Source: Terriglobia bacterium
GTDB taxonomy: Bacteria; Acidobacteriota; Terriglobia; Terriglobales; Acidobacteriaceae
Direction of reading: 5' to 3'
Assembly (NCBI GenBank): GCA_020073385.1
Contig: JAIQFH010000018.1
Location: forward strand, 1-64,000
DNA length: 64,000 nucleotides
Of this stretch, positions 58,277 to 64,000 are shown piece after piece. Within the stretch, counting starts at the first letter, position 1. Each line of letters begins with the position of its first letter. The position numbers and the translations under genes were made by a program. The notes beneath the pieces were generated by a model, which saw only the letters and a list, made by a program, of their open reading frames with translations, was not told where the DNA came from and did not search any database.

Positions 58277-58996
58277 ATGCAGCGCGTCGATTCGGAAGAA
58301 ATCCTCGACTCCGATCAGTGTCCCGTACCCGATGCGGAGACCTCTCTGCGCGATTTGTGCCGGATCAATCGATGGTTCGGAGGCGTAGCCACCACTCGCA
58401 ACCTGGTCGAGCGCGTCTCATCCTCCATTGGGCAAAAGCACTTCTCGCTGCTGGAGGTTGCATCCGGACATGGTGAAGTCCCGCGAGTAGCAGCCTCGCA
58501 GCTGGCTAAAAAGGGAATCACGCTGGATATCACCGATCTCGACCGCGTTCCTTCGCACCTGCGGAGAGGGCATCGTGCGCTGGTCGCCGATGCGCTGGCT
58601 CTTCCCTTCCGCGACGAGAGCTTCGACCTGGTAAGCTGCAGCCTCTTCGCGCATCATCTCGATCCTGAGAACTTAGCCCGGTTTATAGACGAAGCCTCTC
58701 GCGTCAGCCGTTGCGCAGTCTTGATCAACGACTTGATCCGCCATCCGTTACACCTCGCGCTGGTGTACGCGGGATTTCCCCTGATGCGGAGTCGTGTCTC
58801 TCGCTTCGATGGAGTCGCCTCGGTGCGGAGAGCGTATGTCCCCGAAGAAGTGCGGCGGATTCTGACCAATGGAACGAGAGCTGCCGAGAGTGTCGAGATC
58901 TCGACTCACTACCTCTTCCGCATGGGAGTCATCATCTGGAAAGATCGTCCCTCGCGGAAGGCTGAGTTCCAAACCCTCAACGCCTCAGCAGCTTAG
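58277..58996 (+). CDS. Class I SAM-dependent methyltransferase
   Basis: FSLLEVASGHGEVPRVAASQLAKKGITLDITDLD; LPFRDESFDLVSCSLFAHHLDPENLARFIDEASRV. Confidence 0.85.
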   Translation: MQRVDSEEILDSDQCPVPDAETSLRDLCRINRWFGGVATTRNLVERVSSSIGQKHFSLLEVASGHGEVPRVAASQLAKKGITLDITDLDRVPSHLRRGHRALVADALALPFRDESFDLVSCSLFAHHLDPENLARFIDEASRVSRCAVLINDLIRHPLHLALVYAGFPLMRSRVSRFDGVASVRRAYVPEEVRRILTNGTRAAESVEISTHYLFRMGVIIWKDRPSRKAEFQTLNASAA

Positions 58997-59011
58997 TCGC
59001 CCCACAACTCA

Positions 59012-59377
59012 TTACGCTCCACTCTTCGCCACTGCGGGCGTGCCCATCCTTTGGGTGAGGAAGCCGACAATGGCGCCGACCACGAAACCCGGCAGCATGA
59101 TTTCCAGGTAGTGAGGCTTTCCCTTGCTGGCATCCATAACGGCCACAATGAAGGCGAAGAGCAATCCGAGCGAGGAACCGACTACGATTCCCCATCCCGT
59201 TGAGCGGACCTTGCGGGCGAACCAGCCGCTGAAGAGGCCGACCAGCATGCCTTTGAACGAAGACCCGATCATAATCCCGACGATCACCGGGCGAGTCTCC
59301 GGATAGAACAACGCAGTCGCACCATCAATTGCTCCCAGAATCAGCCCGAAGATCAACCCCACTACGATTTTGTTCAC
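59012..59377 (-). CDS. Hypothetical glycine-rich membrane protein
   Basis: Repeated glycine-rich TM segments; GGGAAATC upstream of ATG. Confidence 0.65.
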   Translation of the reverse strand: MNKIVVGLIFGLILGAIDGATALFYPETRPVIVGIMIGSSFKGMLVGLFSGWFARKVRSTGWGIVVGSSLGLLFAFIVAVMDASKGKPHYLEIMLPGFVVGAIVGFLTQRMGTPAVAKSGA

Positions 59378-59422
59378 GAGATTTCCCTCCTGCCTAAGAA
59401 TTCCAGATCGGCGGGAATTCCT

Positions 59423-60250
59423 TTAAAACTTTCGCAAGAAAAACAGCAAGAATTTCACGAGGGTGTAGGCGGCCACCAGCCAGAGCAGCACTGCGTTCCG
59501 CGAAGCGAACCTTCGCAGCCGGTGCCATATGGGCTCCGACCACGCTTCCACGGCAAGACCTTGCTCGAAACGATCGATATCAGCCAGAAACGCGGACACC
59601 GAGTCGTAACGCTGCCGGCGATCGGTACTCATCGCCTTTTCGGCAATCGCTGCGACTGCGGGAGAATCAGAAGCCGAAACGAGGAATTTCAGGAGTGCGC
59701 CCAATGCGTAGACATCGGAGAGTCGATCCATTGTGGACTCTGGAGCCCGGAAACCGGCGGTTCCCGCCACTGCGTCCACGCCCCAGTCCATCACGTAGAC
59801 TTCGCCAAACTCGCCCACCATCACGTTCTGCGGCTTCAGGTCACGATGAATCACTCCTTGCGAGTGAGCGTACGCCAAAGCTTCTCCCACGCTCCGCAGC
59901 ACCCGCAAGCGTTCGCTGAGTGTATGGGTGTCGGCAGCGTAGCGGTCTAAACGCGCTCCGCTCATCAATTTCATGGCGTAGAAGGAGCGGCCATCCGCCA
60001 GCGTGCCCGTTTCGAAGATAGGGACAATGCTGGGATGCTCCAGGCGGGCAATCAACTGCGCTTCGCCCGTGATCGGGACTTCCAACACTTTTAGAGCTAC
60101 GCGGCGATCGAGTTCGCGGTCCCGGGCAGCGTAGACCACACCCATCCCGCCGCGCCCAATCTCGGACTCCAGTTCGTAGCGAGTTCCAGTCAAGTCCGGC
60201 AGCGCAATTACCTGGCGGAGATGATCGAGGACTGAATCGCTCACTTCCAT
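59423..60250 (-). CDS. Compact Ser/Thr protein kinase with C-terminal TM helix
   Basis: IGRGGMGVVYAARDRELDRRVALKVLE, HRDLKPQNVMVGEFGEVYVMDWG, FRAPESTMDRLSDVYALGALL; terminal VLLWLVAAYTLVKFLLFF. Confidence 0.9.
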   Translation of the reverse strand: MEVSDSVLDHLRQVIALPDLTGTRYELESEIGRGGMGVVYAARDRELDRRVALKVLEVPITGEAQLIARLEHPSIVPIFETGTLADGRSFYAMKLMSGARLDRYAADTHTLSERLRVLRSVGEALAYAHSQGVIHRDLKPQNVMVGEFGEVYVMDWGVDAVAGTAGFRAPESTMDRLSDVYALGALLKFLVSASDSPAVAAIAEKAMSTDRRQRYDSVSAFLADIDRFEQGLAVEAWSEPIWHRLRRFASRNAVLLWLVAAYTLVKFLLFFLRKF

Positions 60251-60936
60251 AGTCGCCGCATCTCCTCGTGGAGTTCCCTCGCACCCGAAGTCGTGCCGCG
60301 CAACCGCTCGGTGATGAAAGCCCTTAACGTTCGACGCGCCCAGGCCAAGTGGTTGTTCACTGTGCTTTCAGGAATTCCGTATTTGACGGCCAGATCGGAG
60401 TACGAGAGTCGATCACGGTCAGAGAGGTCATAGTCCTCAAAAATGCTGAATTGCGCCCGCTTCCCAGTCTGTTCGCAGTGCGCTCGTAAATCATCCAGAG
60501 CCAAAAAGAACAGCTGGCGGCGCCACTCCCGGTCAAATTCGAGTTCTGGCGATTCCGTCGCGATCTCTTGATCCTCCACCGTCTCGAACTCGACTCCTCC
60601 GCCGCGTTTCTGCCGATTCTCGGCGCCGTGCTGGTTGGCAGCGTAACGTTCGACCGCCATGCGAATATAGGTCCGGAACGAGGCCTTGGTGGGATCGAAG
60701 CGCGGGAAGAAATCACGCTGCAGGGCAGATGCGAAAAAACCTTGGGTCAGATCCTTGGCATCTTCATTGGACTTTTGGAATTTGATGCGGATGAACCGGT
60801 ACACCGGCTTCCAGTAGAGTGCGATGACCTTGTCCATGGCAGCCTCGGACAGTCCCGACGCCGCGGCCTCGATGAGGGACACATGGGTCGAAGGAAACCG
60901 GCCGTCCGGCCCGCCAATGGCTGTATCCGCATCCAC
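60241..60936 (-). CDS. ECF-type RNA polymerase sigma factor, overlapping the kinase gene
   Basis: ALYWKPVYRFIRIKFQKSNEDAKDLTQGFF (sigma2) and SYSDLAVKYGIPESTVNNHLAWARRTLRAFITERL (sigma4). Confidence 0.9.
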   Translation of the reverse strand: MDADTAIGGPDGRFPSTHVSLIEAAASGLSEAAMDKVIALYWKPVYRFIRIKFQKSNEDAKDLTQGFFASALQRDFFPRFDPTKASFRTYIRMAVERYAANQHGAENRQKRGGGVEFETVEDQEIATESPELEFDREWRRQLFFLALDDLRAHCEQTGKRAQFSIFEDYDLSDRDRLSYSDLAVKYGIPESTVNNHLAWARRTLRAFITERLRGTTSGARELHEEMRRLWK

Positions 60937-61065
60937 TGCTGAACTCCTCGCTTGACCAATATACGCACAAGTAAAGTGGGGTGTAAAAATCGCTTTAAGG
61001 CTATAATTCGTCCCCGATTTGCGTCATCGACCCTGCTGGCATCCAGCCAGCACCGCCGGAGGCCT

Positions 61066-62727
61066 ATGAAATCCACGATGATGTCCAGTCCGCTGCTGCT
61101 CGACAGCATGCTGGAGCGGGCGGGGAAACTGTTCCCCGACGTCGAGATTGTCTCCGCGCTTCCCAATTGCTCACTCCATCGATACACCTATCGTGATTTG
61201 CGGCGGCGTTCGCGGCAACTCTCTGCTGCTCTGTTGCACGCGGGCATCAAGCCCGGGGAACGTGTGGCCACCTTGATGTGGAATCAGCATGAGCACCTGG
61301 AAGCCTACTTCGGCGTGCCGGCTACCGGGGCGGTTCTGCACACTCTGAACTTACGATTGCATCCTGACGAACTTACCTACATCGCTAACCACGCCGAGGA
61401 CCGCTTCCTGATTGTTGACGACACGCTGCTGGAACTCTTTGACAAGGTCCGCTCTCGCGCTCCCTTTGAGCGAGTGTTCGTGGTGGATCACGGCTGTGGC
61501 CACCTTCCCAGCCGGTGCGAGCCTTACGAAGCGTTCCTCGCGGAAGGAAGAGGCGAGCCGCAGTGTCCCGCGAAGACGGAAGACGATGCCGCTGCCATGT
61601 GTTATACGTCCGGCACAACCGGCAACCCGAAAGGTGTTGTCTACTCCCACCGAGCCATTGCGCTGCATTCCTTTGCAATCTCATTGCCTGACGGGTTTCA
61701 CATCAGCTGCCACGATACGGTTCTGTACGCCATGTCGATGTTCCACGCAAACGCGTGGGGGCTGCCGTTTGCGGCCACGATGAACGGATGCAAGCAGGTC
61801 TTGCCGGGGCGAAACCTTCAGCCTGAAGCGCTGCTTGATCTGCTGCAAAACGAGCGGGTGACGCTGACCGGCGCTGTGCCCACGGTTTGGCTCGCGGTGA
61901 TTAATGCGCTGGAGAGCCATCCTGGCCGCTGGAAGCTGCGGCCAAGTCTTCGCATCGTCTCCGCGGGTTCCGCCGTCCCCGAGTCTTTGTTCCGGCGTTT
62001 CGACAAGCTTGGTGTGCGAGTGATTCAACCCTGGGGTATGACCGAAACAACTCCGATTGCAACGGTTTCCGTTCCCAAGCCGCACATGAACGAGTGGTCG
62101 GAGGATGATCTCTACGTTCTGCGGGCCAAACAGGGTATGCCCTCACCTTTTATCGATATACGCGCTACCGGACTCGACGGAGAAGTACCGTGGGACGGCC
62201 AGACCGACGGGGAACTTGAGGTGCGTGGCCCGTGGGTCACTGACAGCTACTACCGCATGGACCGCGGTGATCGGTGGACAGCCGACGGATGGTTTCGCAC
62301 AGGAGATGTCGCCACGATTGATGCGGAGGGATACGTCAAGATCACTGACCGCGTGAAAGACATGATCAAGTCAGGTGGCGAGTGGATCAGTTCGATCGAC
62401 TTGGAGAACGCGATTGTCGGTCATGAAGCCGTGAAAGAAGCTGCGGTCATCGCCGTCCCGCATCCGAGGTGGCAGGAGCGCCCGCTGGCAGTGATCGTGT
62501 TGAAAGATGGGAACAGCGTAACCGAGGCTGAAATGCGCGCGTTTCTGGAGAAGCGATTTGCTCGCTGGCAGGTGCCGGATGCTTTTGTATTCGTGGAAGA
62601 ACTTCCTCATACATCGACGGGGAAATTGCTGAAGACGAAGTTGCGAAAGGATTTTGGAAACTGGGTGTGGGATTCCGCAGCGCGAACGGAGCCACAACGA
62701 CTTAAGGCTCCCACCCGCCGATCGTGA
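61066..62727 (+). CDS. Acyl-CoA synthetase (AMP-binding)
   Basis: [87 protein letters not shown]. Confidence 0.94.
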   Translation: MKSTMMSSPLLLDSMLERAGKLFPDVEIVSALPNCSLHRYTYRDLRRRSRQLSAALLHAGIKPGERVATLMWNQHEHLEAYFGVPATGAVLHTLNLRLHPDELTYIANHAEDRFLIVDDTLLELFDKVRSRAPFERVFVVDHGCGHLPSRCEPYEAFLAEGRGEPQCPAKTEDDAAAMCYTSGTTGNPKGVVYSHRAIALHSFAISLPDGFHISCHDTVLYAMSMFHANAWGLPFAATMNGCKQVLPGRNLQPEALLDLLQNERVTLTGAVPTVWLAVINALESHPGRWKLRPSLRIVSAGSAVPESLFRRFDKLGVRVIQPWGMTETTPIATVSVPKPHMNEWSEDDLYVLRAKQGMPSPFIDIRATGLDGEVPWDGQTDGELEVRGPWVTDSYYRMDRGDRWTADGWFRTGDVATIDAEGYVKITDRVKDMIKSGGEWISSIDLENAIVGHEAVKEAAVIAVPHPRWQERPLAVIVLKDGNSVTEAEMRAFLEKRFARWQVPDAFVFVEELPHTSTGKLLKTKLRKDFGNWVWDSAARTEPQRLKAPTRRS

Positions 62728-62736
62728 ATAGGCTGG

Positions 62737-63456
62737 CTATCTGACAACCAGCACTTCTCTCACGTTGTCGCGGGCAAGGAAAAATTTGATCGAGGCGAAG
62801 TCGCGGAAGAGGGTTTCGATGTGGCGGTTGTTGAAGACTCGCTGCAGGCGGAAGCCGTCGATGATGGCGGTGTGAACCGCTCCAGTCGGCCCGCGGCGCG
62901 CCTCGCGACGCATTACGATCTTCTGCATCTCCAACGTGTCTTTACCGACGATGTGAAAGCGGTAGCAGGGAGAATCCGGCCCGGCGTCCTTGGTATGGAA
63001 GAACGCCAGCAGCATTCCGCCCGGCTTTAGCACGGACCACAGACGCCCCATGACTGGGCGCACCAGGCTCTCATCTAGATAGTCGGCTAAGTTCCAGCAG
63101 AGCACGACATCAAAGTGTGCGGCCGGATAGAGCAGGTTGTCGGCCAGAAATTTGCGGCTGTCGAGGGCTGCATTTCCCTGCTCGTCCTTGGTGACAAGGT
63201 GAGGTTCCGTCGAGGCCACCAGAAGGTCTTCGCTATAGATCTTGTGTGCGCGCCCGGTAAAGAAGGTGATATTGGTAGGCGAGGTCGAGCCCAGATCGAG
63301 CACGCACAACGGTGTCTCGGACTCCCACAGGCGCGCAAGTTCGCCGAGGCCGCTGGAGCGGCGGGTGAGCTTTTGCGGAACCTGTTGGGCCTCCGCCTGC
63401 GAGCCACTCGATGAGCCGCGAAAAAGCTTCATGAAATTATGCGTCACTGATGCCAT
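62737..63456 (-). CDS. Methyltransferase-like protein (SAM-fold)
   Basis: LCVLDLGSTSPTNITFFTGRAHKIYSEDL; FDVVLCWNLADYLDESLVRPVMGRLWSVLKPGGMLLAFF. Confidence 0.75.
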   Translation of the reverse strand: MASVTHNFMKLFRGSSSGSQAEAQQVPQKLTRRSSGLGELARLWESETPLCVLDLGSTSPTNITFFTGRAHKIYSEDLLVASTEPHLVTKDEQGNAALDSRKFLADNLLYPAAHFDVVLCWNLADYLDESLVRPVMGRLWSVLKPGGMLLAFFHTKDAGPDSPCYRFHIVGKDTLEMQKIVMRREARRGPTGAVHTAIIDGFRLQRVFNNRHIETLFRDFASIKFFLARDNVREVLVVR

Positions 63457-63552
63457 CAGACCTGTTCTCGTACGTCCGAGGCAGCGAGTGCTCTGGGACT
63501 TGAAATTATCTTCGCAAGCAAAACTTTAACCTGCGCTGTGATCTGGAAGTAG

Positions 63553-63912
63553 TTACTTTCCTGCGGCCTTCTCGGCTTTGCCCGAGATGTCGACCTTGCC
63601 CTTCAAATACGCGCCTTCTTCAATTGAGATGCGCTGTGTAGTGATGTCTCCGGTGACCACGGCGGTTTTTCGCAATTCGACGCGGTCGCTGGCTTGCACG
63701 TTCCCCTCGAGCTTTCCCTGCACCACGACTCCCTTGGCTTCCACCGAAGCTTTCACCTGGCCATTCGGGCCCACGGTCAAGCTATGGCTCTTCAGCGAGA
63801 TGCTGCCCTCTACTTGACCATCAACGTAAAGGTCTTCGCTGCCCGACAACTCACCTTTGATGACCACGGATTTGCCAATCTGCGCCAAGTCTGCCGACAA
63901 CGGAGCACTCAT
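63553..63912 (-). CDS. Bactofilin-family polymer-forming protein
   Basis: IGKSVVIKGELSGSEDLYVDGQVEGSISLKSHSLTVGPNGQVKASVEAKGVVVQGKLEGNV. Confidence 0.94.
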   Translation of the reverse strand: MSAPLSADLAQIGKSVVIKGELSGSEDLYVDGQVEGSISLKSHSLTVGPNGQVKASVEAKGVVVQGKLEGNVQASDRVELRKTAVVTGDITTQRISIEEGAYLKGKVDISGKAEKAAGK

Positions 63913-64000
63913 GGATGTTTCTCCTTTTTAGGAAGCGGATACTGCTTACCGGAATTCTGGGAAGGCAGGTTTACCGGGACGACCGCCGCTGCATCGACTA

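Overview
This ~64 kb window is GC-rich bacterial chromosome. The gene content (TolC pair with Gly-rich insertions, VWA-domain protein, multihaem cytochrome, TPR-kinase, abundant short interspersed repeats) looks like Acidobacteriota, but that assignment is inference. Positions 1-10.5 kb form a decayed, mosaic accessory region. It holds a truncated multicopper-oxidase tail, an HNH protein, an Ig-repeat surface protein with near-identical 243-bp repeats, and a PD-(D/E)XK gene interrupted by an IS630-type insertion whose inverted repeats and TA target duplication are visible. Positions 10.5-47 kb are mostly housekeeping and metabolic genes: Ku, a Sua5/YrdC-type enzyme, a SpoU methyltransferase, HtrA, peptidases, a LeuA-like enzyme, aldehyde dehydrogenase, TruA, two TolC paralogs, glycosyltransferases, a methylmalonyl-CoA-mutase-like protein, a TPR kinase, a 7-haem cytochrome and an M48-like protein lacking its catalytic Glu. 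Positions 47.4-59 kb carry a divergent cluster: methyltransferase, GT2, ACP and FAAL-like ligase on one strand; TMTC-like TPR protein, MBOAT, a GNAT-PLP aminotransferase fusion, an ABC exporter and a methyltransferase on the other. This is my best candidate for an undescribed acyl-lipid or lipo-amino biosynthetic system. Several interspersed repeat families are visible, including two copies of a 178-bp composite palindromic element in opposite orientation, TGTCATCCTGA-ended elements, CTCTGCGGTT-type hairpins and heptameric arrays. No rRNA, tRNA or CRISPR was recognised. All family calls come from reading the translated sequence; no database searches were run.
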